Of a stretch of DNA of 64,000 bases, positions 10,031 through 21,416 are shown in pieces. Source of the stretch: Branchiostoma floridae. Taxonomy: Eukaryota > Chordata > Leptocardii > Amphioxiformes > Branchiostomatidae. Location: assembly GCF_000003815.2 (NCBI RefSeq), contig NC_049995.1:8751802-8815801 (forward strand). Reading direction: 5' to 3'. Position numbers and translations under genes: made by a program. The notes below the pieces were generated by a model. That model saw nothing but the letters and a program-made list of their open reading frames with translations. It ran no database searches and was not told the DNA's origin. Position 1 is the first letter of the stretch, and every line of letters begins with the position of its first letter.

Positions 10031-11662
10031 AATGACGTCTTTGTCAGAGTCACTAAGGAAGCTACGCATCCAAACTTTACAAGCAGGCTCCCTAAGTTCA
10101 CTGACGAAGTACTCTCTACAATACACGTCTCAGAGGAAGAAGTCCTGGGTGTGCTGCAAGGATTACATCCAAACAAGGCTCCAGGCCCCGATGGAATAAC
10201 CAACCGACTCCTTAAGGAGGGAGCACCAGCCATCAGCGCCTCCCTTTGTCAGCTTTTCAACTTGTCACTCGCTACAGGACAAATACCAAAAGACTGGAAG
10301 CAGTCAAACGTGTCGGCAATATACAAAAAGGGTGATCGGACTGATCCATCAAACTACAGACCGATCGCACTTCTGCCTACCGTGGCCAAAGTGTTGGAGA
10401 GAGTCGTCCACAACCGCCTGTACACTTACCTCACCGTCAACAATCTGTTAAACGTCAACCAGTCTGGTTTCAAAAAAGGGGATGGTACAGTCTTACAACT
10501 CCTGCGATTGGTTGACGACTGGGCCAAGTCCATTGATGACTCGAATGTCTCCTGTACGGCCGCCGTCTTTCTGGACGTCCGTAGAGCGTTCGATACTGTG
10601 TGGCACGATGGATTAACCTACAAGCTATCGCGTTACGGAGTTAGTGGACCACTCATCGGCTGGTTTAATCACTACCTCACAGGCCGCCAGCAGCGTGTGG
10701 TCATAAATGGTGCTACGTCGTCTTGGAGGTACACGTATGCGGGTGTCCCACAGGGCAGTATCCTCGGCCCGCTGTTATTCTTAGTCTACATAAACGACAT
10801 CAAGGACTTACCTTGTACATCTGACATTAACAGTTTTGCTGATGATACGTCTCTGTCAAACTCGGGACCGACGGCCGAGCAGGTAGCCAGCACCACAAAC
10901 TCCGACTTACAACTTGTTTCTGACTGGTTTGATGTCTGGGGTCTAGAACTGCATCCAGGGAAGTGCAAGGTTATTTGCATCAAGTCTGCACGAAGCAGAG
11001 TAGTACTTCCTCCTATCTACATCTCAGGCCAGCTCATCGAACAGGTCCCCTTCTACTCGCATCTTGGTGTCACCTTACACCAGGCTTTGGGCTGGAATGA
11101 GCATGCACAGAATACTTCCAGTAAGGCCAGAAAGGTACTTGGATACCTCTGGAGGTTGCGAGGCAAGTTGTCCAAGGAAGCACTGGAACTGGCTTACCTT
11201 ACCCTTGTGCGACCTAGGCTGGAGTATGCCTCCATCATCTTCACCAACATGAGTGTAGCCGCCTCCAAAGTACTAGAGCGCGTACAGTACCATGCAGGCC
11301 GCCTAGTTACAGGTGCAGCGCCAAGGACACCCTACTCGGACGTGCTTCAAGAGCTCGGATGGGACAGGCTCTCAACTAGGCGAGACTACCACCGTCTAGT
11401 CATCATGTACAAACTGGTCACTGGCACTGTACCACCCCACCTCCAACCACTCATCCCTCAAACAAGACTAATCCAAACCCAGCTTCGTCTGCGAAACTCT
11501 TCACACCTCCATATCCCTCGCTGCAGAACTACAACATACAACAACAGTTTCATTCCATACACCTCCAGACTGTGGAACAACCTACCAAACCACATCACCG
11601 ACTCCACCACTTTCCCACAGTTCAAAGCTCGTTGCAGAAGCCACCTCCTGTCAGGATTTTAA
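10031..11662 (+). CDS. LINE reverse transcriptase fragment, open frame
   Basis: About 543 codons without a stop. Ordered motifs: GLHPNKAPGPDGITN, SNYRPIALLPTVAKVLERV, block A FLDVRRAFDTVWHDGL, block B GVPQGSILGPLLFLVYIND, and the active site SFADDTSL with the Asp-Asp pair. The thumb and C-terminal region follow with LELAYLTLVRPRLEYAS and RVQYHAGRLVTG. The 3' end has the R-L-W-N-N-L-P motif seen in many CR1-group enzymes. No Met is required at the 5' edge because the copy is truncated. The polymerase domain looks intact, but without the endonuclease the copy cannot be autonomous. Mobilisation is therefore unlikely, though the insertion is recent enough to lack stops. Confidence 0.85.
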   Translation, partial: NDVFVRVTKEATHPNFTSRLPKFTDEVLSTIHVSEEEVLGVLQGLHPNKAPGPDGITNRLLKEGAPAISASLCQLFNLSLATGQIPKDWKQSNVSAIYKKGDRTDPSNYRPIALLPTVAKVLERVVHNRLYTYLTVNNLLNVNQSGFKKGDGTVLQLLRLVDDWAKSIDDSNVSCTAAVFLDVRRAFDTVWHDGLTYKLSRYGVSGPLIGWFNHYLTGRQQRVVINGATSSWRYTYAGVPQGSILGPLLFLVYINDIKDLPCTSDINSFADDTSLSNSGPTAEQVASTTNSDLQLVSDWFDVWGLELHPGKCKVICIKSARSRVVLPPIYISGQLIEQVPFYSHLGVTLHQALGWNEHAQNTSSKARKVLGYLWRLRGKLSKEALELAYLTLVRPRLEYASIIFTNMSVAASKVLERVQYHAGRLVTGAAPRTPYSDVLQELGWDRLSTRRDYHRLVIMYKLVTGTVPPHLQPLIPQTRLIQTQLRLRNSSHLHIPRCRTTTYNNSFIPYTSRLWNNLPNHITDSTTFPQFKARCRSHLLSGF

Positions 11663-11935
11663 TATTAAACTCGTTGTATGATAGCATACTGACCTTCCAC
11701 CTACTCCAATATTTTATTTAAGCTATTGCTATATTGTATAGATCAATCCCTTTCATATCCGTGTAGTTGCATGACACCTTTTAATTATTGATTATCTTAT
11801 TGTATTATATTGTATGAATTCTTTGTATGTTCGTCCGTATTTTTGTAGGTTCTGCCGCTACCAGCCCAAAGCTGCCTAGGCAGACCCTTGTAATGACTTG
11901 TCTCATCGTCAATAAAGAAAGAAAGAAAGAAAAGA
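10031..11935 (+). mobile_element. CR1-like non-LTR retrotransposon, 5'-truncated, intact RT frame
   Basis: Second LINE copy, plus strand. Its frame opens immediately after an in-frame TAA at 10028 and stays open to the stop at 11660-11662. A 3' UTR follows with a CTGCCTAGGCAGACC block and an AATAAAGAAAGAAAG tail (about 11905-11935). The N-terminal endonuclease is missing. The family differs from the LINE at 3190 in sequence and in tail type (GAAA repeats rather than ATTC repeats). Confidence 0.85.
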
Positions 11936-14160
11936 AAAGGATTTTCTCATTCGAATAGGCCTATCTTGGAGGAGAATGATAAGATTTGGTCAAATCGTTG
12001 CCATTCAATGAGCGTGGATTTCCTTTTCTTAGATTGACATCTTTAAGATCTTTTCAGTGAAGCCTTACAATACAATAGAGAACAGAAAGAGCCTGTTCTA
12101 ATATTGATAAGAGACATGCTTGTAGGAATTGAACTCATGACCTCTGAGTTCCCATGTAAGCTGACTTCTTTTGCAGCTTAACACGTTCTATTTGTCAGCG
12201 ATGGGTTTTCCTGTCCAACAGACTCGATACACTCACTGGGAGTCTCTTCTGCAGTGTTTGCTAGTTTGGCAGGTATACAGTGGTCCACAGCACTAAAAAT
12301 AACTCAACACCCTTAACAAGGTACACCTGCACACCTGACTCAGTGACTGTAGCTCACTGTGCACACCTGGTGAGGGGAAACAGGCATGTCTTAAGGTTTG
12401 TGTCTTAAGGTTTGTAGCATTGACTAGCCAAGTGGCTATTAAGGGACACGAGATCAGATGGAGATGTCATACATTTGATTCATAATTGACTTAACTAGAC
12501 AGTTCTAGCCTGGATACCAACTACTGTTCAATCTTCTAAATTTGACTTGCTAACATAAGATTAAGCCAGTGGTTTCTACGAAGGATTTTGATACCAAGTG
12601 TAGACATTATACTAGACATTGTGTCATTTATCGAGAAAGGCACTGTGCACTATACCTTACTCCACCCAGGTGTTAAAAATGGGTACCTGAGTTTAGATAG
12701 TAGGGAGATAAAAGGTGGTGGAAGTAGAGGGATGGGCTCTGCCTTCCAATACACCATGGATAACAACCTACTGCCAAATATACAGCCTCAAAAAAGGCTA
12801 TGGGACTACCTTTGCCTTTAACTACGTTAAAAGGGTGAATGTTTGGAAACAGGCATTTGTGTTGCCCCCATCCTGTTTCTCTGTGCAATGTCTCATAACA
12901 AAAGACGGTAACCCGTTATGCAAGGATAGAACTTAACAAAGGCTTTTACTAACTGTTGGGAACTGAATTCCAGCAATTCCTGTACAAAAAGGCCACGATT
13001 TGGCATTCTGGCCAGAATTGGTTACATTTTATTCAAGACAAATTTTGCTGAATCTCACGTCAATGTACTACAAGCTTGTATTTCAAAGTTTTTTTTGCAA
13101 ATGTAATAAGTAACCACCTTGATATGCAGCTATAATGTATTTATTCATAGTCAGAACAGTCACAGTCACAGTGATACCTTCGCCTAAGGTAACGTTTTGT
13201 ATTAGATTTGGTATATCTGTGTGTGTGAACAACATAACTTGAGAAGCTTAGGATGGATCGCAGTGATTTTTGGTAAGTGATTGGCTGTCTGGAAAACAAA
13301 GGTCAAGTTCGATAATGGGGCCCCTGGTTCAGTAAGTTCTTGTTACAGTAGTGTTTGTGTACATATAGTGGCTGGTGTTTGTTTTGCAACAAACTTGAGG
13401 TTGGAATCTTGGCTGTCATGCACCGAACTCACTTTAAGTTAGTAGACTTAGGTAGTTGATATCAGGCTGGGGTCCCGTATGTGCCTGTTAAAGAGTGAAT
13501 TTAACATGTACATGTATTTTGTAAATGTTATATATCTCTCTGTTGTGTGAAGCTGTCAGAAGAGTGCCTTACAGGTACAATGCATTATACTTGTGAGTTT
13601 TTGGAAGTATTCCAATGTAATCACGACTGATTGTGATTGTATCAAACATGAATTTTGCAGGGTATTGCACAAATAGTGTGTTTTTTCTGGATAAGAAATC
13701 ATGATTGCGTTTTCTTGCAGCTATCGGCTGCAAGTTCCTTCTACCGGTTCTGCCAATACAATGCAATAGCCAATTTCGGAATTAGAGTTACATTTAATTT
13801 TAAGCACAAGCTAAAACTGCTGTAACAGTGCAATCTACATCATAGTACATGTAAGTAGTTAGTAGTGCCTTGAATTGAATTTACTAACTTGAAGTATTGT
13901 TACTGACAACTATCTACATTGTAGGTCATTCTGCTGGGTTTGATAGTCATCATCATATCATCCCATATATAGCTTTTTAATCAGCTGTTTGATTGTGTTT
14001 CCTTGAAAAACAGTAGAGAAAAATATCTGAATTTTTTACCAGTATTTTATGCTAATCTGCCTCTATTTCTAGCCTGTAGACAAACTGCTGGGAATTCGGA
14101 GGTCAGTAGGAACACTTCCTTATTGCCACACCCAGGGCACAAAAGCTTGCTGTTTAATGA
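11936..14160. other. Intergenic or intronic stretch
   Basis: No gene. It contains a probable minus-strand SINE B-box relic at 12127-12150 (GAACTCAGAGGTCATGAGTT on the minus strand) and the dispersed repeat at 13170-13345. The remainder is unremarkable AT-rich DNA. Confidence 0.4.
13170..13345 (+). repeat. Dispersed repeat, CTTGAGAAGCT family
   Basis: Blocks CGCCTAAGGTAACG, TCTGTGTGTGTGAACA, CATAACTTGAGAAGCT, GGATGG, AAACAAAGGTCAAGTTC and ATAATGGGGCCCC occur in this order. This is the fullest copy in the window; compare 6740-6905 and 23840-23935. Confidence 0.5.
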
Positions 14161-14184
14161 GTTGCAGGCTTTTAGCTAGGATTT

Positions 14185-14430
14185 TATCATAGGGTGTCCA
14201 AATTTCTTGCCGTTCGGCGAGTGCTGCAGGTGCGAGTATTGTAGGGCTAGGGGGTCTGGGGATATCCTCATTCAGAAAATTTTGAAATTTATAACTCTCT
14301 GAAACACCATTTCCCACATCTTGACGTGCAAATTTGGGGGAAAGAAGCAAATTTACTGTCAGACAGGCCACATGTGACCTGTAGCGTCCCTGGTCAATCA
14401 GAATTTCATGCTTGTCAGAGGATGTGCTCC
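14185..14430 (+). repeat. Dispersed repeat, AGGGTGTCCAAATTTCT family, copy 1
   Basis: Shares with 18217-18470, in the same order, the blocks ATAGGGTGTCCAAATTTCTT, TATTGTAGGG, GGGGGTC, TTACTGTCAGA and TCCCTGGTCAATCAGAATTT. A minus-strand partial copy is at 6305-6375 and a short one at 28235-28280. Confidence 0.6.
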
Positions 14431-14808
14431 CCAGTGTAAGGGCATACAATTTGAGTTATTTTTTTAACAGGCCGTACACGCCTGTACAGCTGCCTGGCTA
14501 AAAGCCTGATCAGTTAAAGTGATGAGAGCCAGCTAGTTGAGTTAGCCGTGCCCAATCCTATATCTTGTTTACACAGGTCAGGTGTGATCCGCGGATCAAG
14601 GTGTTCCAGGTGAGTTACCTGCCCAACAATACCTGTAAACAAAGGGGGTTGGGAAGGACTCCCAGAGACTTACCTGTCTAACACAGTCTGCAAACAAAAA
14701 AACCTGCGGAGGGCGTTGGACGGGGTGTGGATTTCGTTTGACCTTTGCTTTCAATGTCGAAGGGACTGAAAATAATTTCATCAGGTTGGTAGAATGTAGA
14801 ATATAGGA

Positions 14809-14935
14809 GAATTCTTTTGTACAACCAGTTAATACTCTTTGCTTACATGTTGTATGTGAACATATTGTGGCAAGAAACAGAACTCTAGAAGCTCTGAGGA
14901 AGGTGTCTGATAGGCATCGAAACGTAAAAATAGTG
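14809..14935 (+). repeat. Dispersed repeat with CTCTGAGGAAGGTGTCTGA block
   Basis: Contains ACAACCAGTTAATACT and, about 55 bp on, GAAGCTCTGAGGAAGGTGTC and a CATCGAAACGT end. A second copy at 31910-32005 has ACAACCAGTTAGTATT, but the GAGGAAG block there is inverted. The CTGA...GAAAC spacing recalls the tail of some retroelements, but I could not fold a ribozyme core. Confidence 0.4.
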
Positions 14936-15799
14936 TGTATCAACTGCTTGTGTAGAAGAGTTCTCTTATATCTGGTACCAAGGAGGTTAAAGAAAGAGAG
15001 GAGAGCGTTCCTATTGTTCCATGTTTGCCGCGAGTGTGAATCACATCGAAGTGCTAATTGCCCCAATCTGCATCTCGCCAGGCTAGCGTGGGCCTTTGTT
15101 TACGAGTCAGTTTCAACATCACTCGTCCAGGAACATCGATTTGGGGCCGGCATTTCAGCGATTTTGAGGATGATTCTCATTAAATACAGCGCTACTTTTA
15201 CTAAGGAAACAGATATCAATAGTGACGATACTTCGCCTGAGGCAAGTGCGAGCATAGTTCCCCACGGGCCACAGAAATGTGTGTAACAACAAGTCACGCG
15301 GTGTAGAAGAACGCTGGGTCGGCTTTCATAGCCCAGGACACACGGAGCTATTTCATAGTATTTGTAAGAAGCTTGAGAAACGCTATGCAACTTTATTTTC
15401 AAGTCTGTCAAATTAAGATATCAAGCCATCTGTGTAAAAAAAATGCGTTCCTCGTGAGGCAAAAATTCCCTCAATACCGACAAAATAAATTTCCTCGGAA
15501 ATATCATCTTGCTTCCCATCATTGCCATGAACATCCACGGAGCCCTCAGAGTACAAAATTCATGCATCACGAACAGCAAAAATCGATCGCAAACAGCAAC
15601 AACAAATACTTATTTGGCACACCCAAGCCCACTACTATCGTTGAAAAAAAGTCTCTTTTGCGGGGCAAGCGTAATAATTTTTTAGTAGACACATGAAGTA
15701 GAGAATATTGTTCATAATTCTGAGACAAAAAAATCGGGGATACAGCGACAAAAATGCCTGTAAATTCACTCAACTTGGTCGCACAGCGCCGAAACAAGT

Positions 15800-16160
15800 A
15801 TCGACATGATCGCCATCTTGGTCTCTCCACAACAGTACTGTTTGCACACGTCACCTTCGCTTCCCAAATAAGGAAATCTGCGGAAACTGCGCTCATCTCG
15901 CTCGCAGTTCGGCAACCCTCGGTCGTCCTCGGCCGGGATCGCGGTGCATGACGTCATGGCTGGGCTCATGTGATTGGCTGACACGTCCGGGCTCATCAGA
16001 AATGGCGGGAAACCCCGCGGCCATCATGGTCATCAGAGACGCGCCGCCGGATAGCGGAAACAATGGGCCCGGAGGGTCTGAACAATAGCCCGCAGTGGGG
16101 TGTTAATGACTGAGCTCTCTCCTGTGATTCTTTAACCTCCTTGCTGGTACCAAAGGTAGT
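15800..16160 (+). promoter_or_regulatory. Promoter-like CpG-rich block
   Basis: The densest CpG segment in the first 30 kb. It contains CGCCATCTT (YY1-like), TGACGTCA (full CRE palindrome, in GCATGACGTCATGG), TGATTGGCTG (inverted CCAAT box), and AATGGCGGGAAA (E2F-like), followed by an ATG at about 16001. That ATG opens a 28-codon ORF (beginning MAGNPAAIMVIRDAPP) that ends in TAG. A candidate donor CAAAG/GTAGTA lies near 16154. It could be a 5' UTR exon and promoter of a plus-strand gene; the obvious candidate is the gene whose exons start at 30920, but that link is inference. Confidence 0.45.
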
Positions 16161-18210
16161 ATTTTGATATTTTATTGTTTGGTGTTAGAATTTTATAGAA
16201 ACTTATAGATATGTGTTTGCTAAATTTTCCTTTAAAAAAGTTTAAGTATCACTGTATGCATGGACATCTTTTGTTTTAATAGTAGTCTTCAAATCCTGTT
16301 GTTTATGTCAACAAAATACAGTGATGTTCTATTTGTTTGAAACTTTATCATTATTTAGACTAGGATTTCAATAGGAAAGAATTCTAGCATTGAAGGCTTC
16401 CTTTGCAAGGCATCTTTTTTTAATTTGTAAATCCATTTTTTGTTGATTATAAAACCCTCACATAAAAGAATTTTTCATTAGAATTACAAGCACTAGTCTT
16501 GCACAAGGAGATGCTAACTACTATATGTCATAATACATTCTTCATTAAGCAAAATATAACAGAAAATGTACCTTCCCTTAATCTGCCATTTTAATGGCCA
16601 GTAATTATGTAATATAATCTCTCAATTATGTATAATACTTGTAATATGGTAAGATATTTCCATTGGGGTCACAAGCTTGCATTGTATATTACTATTCAGG
16701 AAGACTATATGGAGTCCATTATTACCGTGTTTAAGCAACGGACACCTTTTAAAAGAAACGCTAACCCCAGAATCTTCTCAGGCGTTAGTCATTCGATCTG
16801 CCCAATGTCCCACGCTGGTGGGTTCGCTTACACCTCACAATATCTGCCTTCTATTCGGGGTAACACAAGCCTTACGACACGCACTGGGAAAGTCGCGGGC
16901 GTTCGCGGGACATGGCAACCGTGTTTGTGGCGTGAGGCACTGCACGTGAGTTTACGCGAGTTATCGTACATTTTGTACGTGTGCATGTGTGGTTGGGCCG
17001 TATGTTTGCACGTGTGGGGAGGGAGATTGATTGTTTGTTGTGTGCATTTGTGGTTAACTCCTGGGATACTGTATTGATTACATACTATATTAGGTATAGG
17101 GGTTGTGGTTGGGGGGGGGGGCAAAGCTTGTGATTCAGGGTGGTTTTATAACAGTAAAATATTCAAATTCAAAACGTCTGAGATTTTGAAACAGATCAAA
17201 CATAGAGCCTCATACACATGTACTGATGTGTAAGTACACATTGCATGACGTAGCTTGCATTGCATGGTGCAAGACAAGTTAATTTGCATGATTGTTTGGT
17301 GTTTGTTGCAAATTACATTTTCTTGTTTGTAAACATGTTTCTATGAGACCTGGAATTAGATTTTTAGCTTAATGTTGCAAAGAAGTAAAATTGCTTATAT
17401 GAAGTGGCATGGAAGTAATATGCCATATAATGAATTGTAGAAAAGTAATATGTATTCTACTATACATGTGCATACACAGGGTTTGAAAAACAAAACTGTA
17501 CTTTTAATTTCTGATTTTGCAAAACTGATCATATATCTTTTACCTTGGCAATATTTAAGTTTCAAAACCTTTTCTGCAAATTCATGGTGCAAGTGACCAT
17601 ATATTTATCCTGGTCAGTGGTATTGTTGGGTATATACTGTACAATCATAGAAAATCAGTGTTGTTTGCAACTTGTCATGATTTCAGATGTCCCCACAAAG
17701 AAACAGATCCTTGAACAAAAAGCAACCTTGAATATTTCTAAATTTATAGTGTACAGATGTCATCTTTATAGGGTCATGACTTGTGATATTATGAAAGACA
17801 TAATTTACAGTCCCTAGTGACCACTCACTTACATCCATCATAAAGATGTAGTTAACAGTACAATAGTCTGAACTCATAAATTTTAAAAGAAGTGACAACA
17901 TTCATTAATAAAAGATTCACGTTTTGCAAGGACAGTATATAGAAATCCTAGATCCTTCGCTAGTATTAACTATTATGCATGTTGTTACTTAAATGTTAGG
18001 AATTTGAATACAGTAATAATAATAACTACAGTTATTTGAACGTTACAATGTACAAATGTATGCAGATGATCAGGTAGGTTGCAAAAGAATTTTGAGGGAT
18101 TTAGTAAAGTAAAGAGATTTTCTGGCTGGTTGTCGGATTTAGTCAATATCTAATCCTTTAAACCTTAAAAAAAACCCTTTTAACCCTGCCATTATCAAGG
18201 CAGTAAAGGG
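16160..18210. other. Intronic or intergenic stretch
   Basis: No defensible gene. A CpG-containing piece at 16840-16960 has CACGTGAGT and ATGGCAACC words, but no frame that joins anything. A run of ten G lies near 17111. Confidence 0.35.
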
Positions 18211-18216
18211 TCTTTT

Positions 18217-18470
18217 TATAGGGTGTCCAAATTTCTTGGTGAGTTGTGGTAAGTGATATAGACGCCACTATTGTAGGGGGGTCCGGGGGCATCCACGTTT
18301 GCTTCCATCATGTCTTGGTGCATAGTTTTTGAGAATTTAAGTTAAAATGGTGCATTCTAATGTTCCTGGGGGGCAAAATTACTGTCAGAGAGGTCACAGT
18401 AGAAGACTGTGACCACAAATGACCTAGTGGCATCCCTGGTCAATCAGAATTTTATGCCTGGACGCATGCT
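18217..18470 (+). repeat. Dispersed repeat, AGGGTGTCCAAATTTCT family, copy 2
   Basis: Direct-orientation partner of 14185-14430, about 4 kb apart, with the blocks listed there. It diverges mainly in the middle. Confidence 0.6.
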
Positions 18471-18807
18471 TAGCTAAAAGCGTGATTTTACCACCTTACA
18501 TGTACAAATGTATATGCCATTGCTTAGCAACAGTTAACAAAGTCATGCCCACACCTAGATACCTGTCAGGTATTGTCTGTGCCATAATTGTGTGTGACCT
18601 AATTTCTATTGATTGAAGTTAATGAGGGAGAAACAAGAAACATTTTCATTACTGTAACTTACTGCCCCTTCACCTTACACCTGTGGTAAAGATATACTGT
18701 ACATTCTCTTAAATTCGTAGTGAAGCAGGGGTTACGAGGCTGTTTGGGAAATTCCTTTAACCCCATTTAGCTGGAAAGGTTTTAATTGATCCACTCAGAC
18801 CAGGAAG

Positions 18808-19172
18808 CAGGGTTGTAGCCAGCACCTGTCCTTCAGTCCTGTGAAGGAATTTTGCAGCTGGGGACTGAAAAAAGTTTTTCCTATTCCGTCCCCTAGGACA
18901 GAGAAAAATTGATATGTAAAGATATTAAAAAAACTGAAACCCATGTGTTCTTCTTCACCAAAACAGATGCCATTGAACAGCTTAGTCTACAAGCACAATT
19001 TGCACCTCAAAATGCAGGAAAACGTGTTTCAGAGGGTCTTGATTTAAAATTTTTCTGGGACCCAGACCCTCTAGAAATGACGCGCAACGTCACGCCATGC
19101 CTTCGGTGCTCGATAGGTTTCCCATTCAAAATCGAGGGGACTGAAAATGATTTCAGGCTGGCTACAACCCTG
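18808..19172. mobile_element. hAT MITE with perfect 8-bp target duplication
   Basis: 365-bp element. The left end CAGGGTTGTAGCCAGC and the right end GCTGGCTACAACCCTG are perfect 16-bp inverted repeats. The flanks are identical 8-bp copies of CCAGGAAG (18800-18807 and 19173-19180). CAGGG termini and an 8-bp duplication are diagnostic of the hAT superfamily. The element carries no transposase. Confidence 0.9.
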
Positions 19173-19499
19173 CCAGGAAGGTCCCCTACTCTTTTCGACA
19201 GGTATGGCAGGTTCTTTTACGTGCCCGGGATGTGGCTCTCCCTAAACAAGGGACCTCCATTGGACGTCCTATCCGAGGGACGTTGATTGTAACGTAATCT
19301 TTTGAAATGACAGTTAGATATTCCTGTAGTATATATTACACAATGTCATGTTGTATTTGACTTGCACGTAACAAGGCATGGCTACCGTATAGTGTTCAGT
19401 ATCTAAGCATGTACCGAGTAATTTAGATAAGAGACTCTGTTGCAAAGGCTCAGGCTGAATGTTAGACAAATATGCTGCTATGATACAATTTTCATTGGA

Positions 19500-19610
19500 T
19501 GTCCCTGTGGCTAAACTGGTAGTCCTGCCTCAGCTCCTGGTTCCAATTAGTTGGTAACTGAGAGACTCTGGTTCAATCCTGTGTAGGGCATCTTAGTTTT
19601 GGCTGCACCC
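19500..19610 (+). mobile_element. tRNA-like SINE head
   Basis: Box A-like TGGCTAAACTGGTAG and box B-like GGTTCAATCC are about 55 bp apart, and the ends TGTCCCT and AGGGCA could pair as an acceptor stem. The long region between the boxes resembles a Leu or Ser tRNA, but the anticodon arm does not fold cleanly, so a SINE is more likely than a working tRNA gene. Confidence 0.4.
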
Positions 19611-19659
19611 GTCAGAAGAGATGTAAAATATTATTGGGTGTTCTGTGTATGAGGAGGTA

Positions 19660-20237
19660 CGAGGGGCGTTCAATAAGTAATAACTCTGACTCATTTCCCA
19701 TAGCAGGAGATTAATGAAACTTGGCACAGTTATTAGTCTTTCTCTTCATAGGAACCACCCAGAGTTATGCATTTCTCCCATCGTTTGATGCAGCTCTGGA
19801 CACCGTTTTTGTAGGACACCCCAGGTTGGTCATCCAACAGATGCCTCATCAATGGCAGAAGAGGAACGACCAGGTCTGGGAGCTGTTTCCACAGACTTCC
19901 GGCCATGTTTGAATTCAAGATGCCAGCGTTTTACAAGGTCATATGATGGGGCATCATCACCATAAGTTTCTTTCATTTCATCAAAAGTCTCCTTTGGTGT
20001 ACGTCCTTTCAAATACAAAAACCGGATCACTACGCGACACTCAACTGGCTCCATTTCACACCTGGTCCATTTCACACCTAACTCAGTTCAAACACCAGTA
20101 AATCAGAAACCACAATTATTTCAGGGATCTTTTTTGCAACATAAACTATAGAGATATAAATCATTACACGTGCAAATTTTCATCTAGATCAGACAACTGG
20201 AAGTGGGCCAGAGTTATTACTTATTGAACGTCCCTCG
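19660..20237 (-). mobile_element. Mariner-family deletion derivative
   Basis: About 578-bp element flanked by TA (19658-19659 and 20238-20239). The terminal inverted repeats are about 29 bp with one mismatch, beginning CGAGGGGCGTTCAATAAG and ending CTTATTGAACGTCCCTCG. The interior encodes, on the minus strand, only the start and the very end of a mariner transposase, so this is an internally deleted, non-autonomous copy. Confidence 0.9.
19733..20075 (-). pseudogene. Mariner transposase remnant (N and C termini only)
   Basis: The minus-strand frame starting at 20075 or at the internal Met (MEPVECRVVIRFLYLKG) reads as the N-terminal helix-turn-helix of a mariner transposase. It includes YDLVKRWHLEFKHGR and the hinge TAPRPGRSSS, and stops near 19830. 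In another frame, around 19735-19790, the C-terminal signature IKRWEKCITLGGSYEEKD survives. The catalytic D,D(34)D region is gone: a full transposase has about 340 codons and this remnant about 100. The split between frames marks the deletion junction. The DNA-binding part could still be translated but has no catalytic domain. Confidence 0.8.
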
Positions 20238-20365
20238 TAGTACCTCAAGAACATTAAAGGGGAATGGCTAGCAAACCCTACCTGTTAAAATATACCTTGC
20301 TACTGAAACAGCAAGGAAACGTGGTACCCTATGTGCCACTAAGCACTACAGGGGTCAAAAGGAAT

Positions 20366-20412
20366 CTCTCTCTTTCTCCTCTCTATCTTTCTCTCTCTCT
20401 CTTTATCTCTAA
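20366..20412. repeat. CT-rich microsatellite
   Basis: Imperfect run of CT dinucleotides with TTT and TAT interruptions. Confidence 0.7.
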
Positions 20413-20840
20413 CTTCTAAGGAAATTATGGAATGATCACTTTATTTGTCAGTGGCTACATCTATAATGTACCTTGCTTATACACATGTATATGCCCCAGT
20501 GGATTGATTTGTGTTGTAAAAAAAGACTTAAGTCATTAATAGAGTATATTTTATGATACTCTGTACAATACTTTTCTTTGACTGAGAGGTCTTTTGAACA
20601 GATATGTAGTCTTGCAGTTTTTGCTCAAACTTAGTAATTTTTCAAGGTCTTGGCAAAGTGCGTCACAACAAGACAATGGTAAAGGAAATACTTAAAGCTC
20701 TTAAGCCTACCAACAAGTACATTGATTTCAGTTGTAAGGTGGACATTTATAACATCCTGACATTCCTTAATACAGGTGTAAACACAGGTGGGCTGTAACA
20801 GTCATTAACCCCAATAAGGATATACATTTAAGCGCTGGTT

Positions 20841-21416
20841 TACCGTATATTCTCGAATAAAGTACGCACTTTTTTAACTTTTCAAAATTGAAAAGGTGCT
20901 ACAAGTTGTTGCCAAAGTTGGGGTGCGTACTTTATTTGAGGTCACTGCACAGAGAAATGGTAAAAAAAAGCCTAAAATAAAGCAAGGTGGAGCTACACTT
21001 CTAGTAATTTTTCAAAACATGCACATTGTTGTTGTCTTGTAGTTGTCTAAACATGAAACAAAGAAATTGTCTAAACATGATTTACATAAGATTGGCATTT
21101 GCATACAATCCTTTTGAGTTAGTGACTTTGACTTGTACAACTGGTTTTTCCTGATTTCTTCTACCAGTTCACAATGATTTTTATAATTGCAGTAGGCAAT
21201 TCTCCAGGTTGTCTTATGCAAAATAACCGGGGGAAAACATCATAAATTTGAATTTATCCAGTTAAAGGTCTGTTCAAAATTGGTGGAGAAGGGGTGCGTA
21301 CTTTATTTGAGTTTTTCCATTTTACCTTTCAGTCCCAAAGATCTGTCTAAGACTTGTCCAAAATCAGGGGTGCGTACTTTAATTGGGGTGCGTACTTTAT
21401 TCGAGAATATACGGTA
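20841..21416. mobile_element. MITE with 29-bp perfect TIRs
   Basis: 576-bp element starting TACCGTATATTCTCGAATAA and ending in its exact inverse. The TIRs match over about 29 bp including the outer TA. The words GTGCGTACTTTATT and AAAGTACGCAC recur inside near both ends, giving sub-terminal repeats. No transposase frame. Confidence 0.8.

Noticed and set aside
14880-14935. Possible hammerhead ribozyme (CTGA...GAAAC words)
   Set aside because: The conserved CUGANGA core is not present and the stems do not form.
14596-15066. 156-codon minus-strand ORF
   Set aside because: Crosses dispersed repeat blocks, no recognisable domain or codon pattern; likely chance.
15373-15996. Several overlapping ORFs near the CpG block
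   Set aside because: All short, on both strands, without motifs; explained by low stop density in GC-richer promoter DNA.
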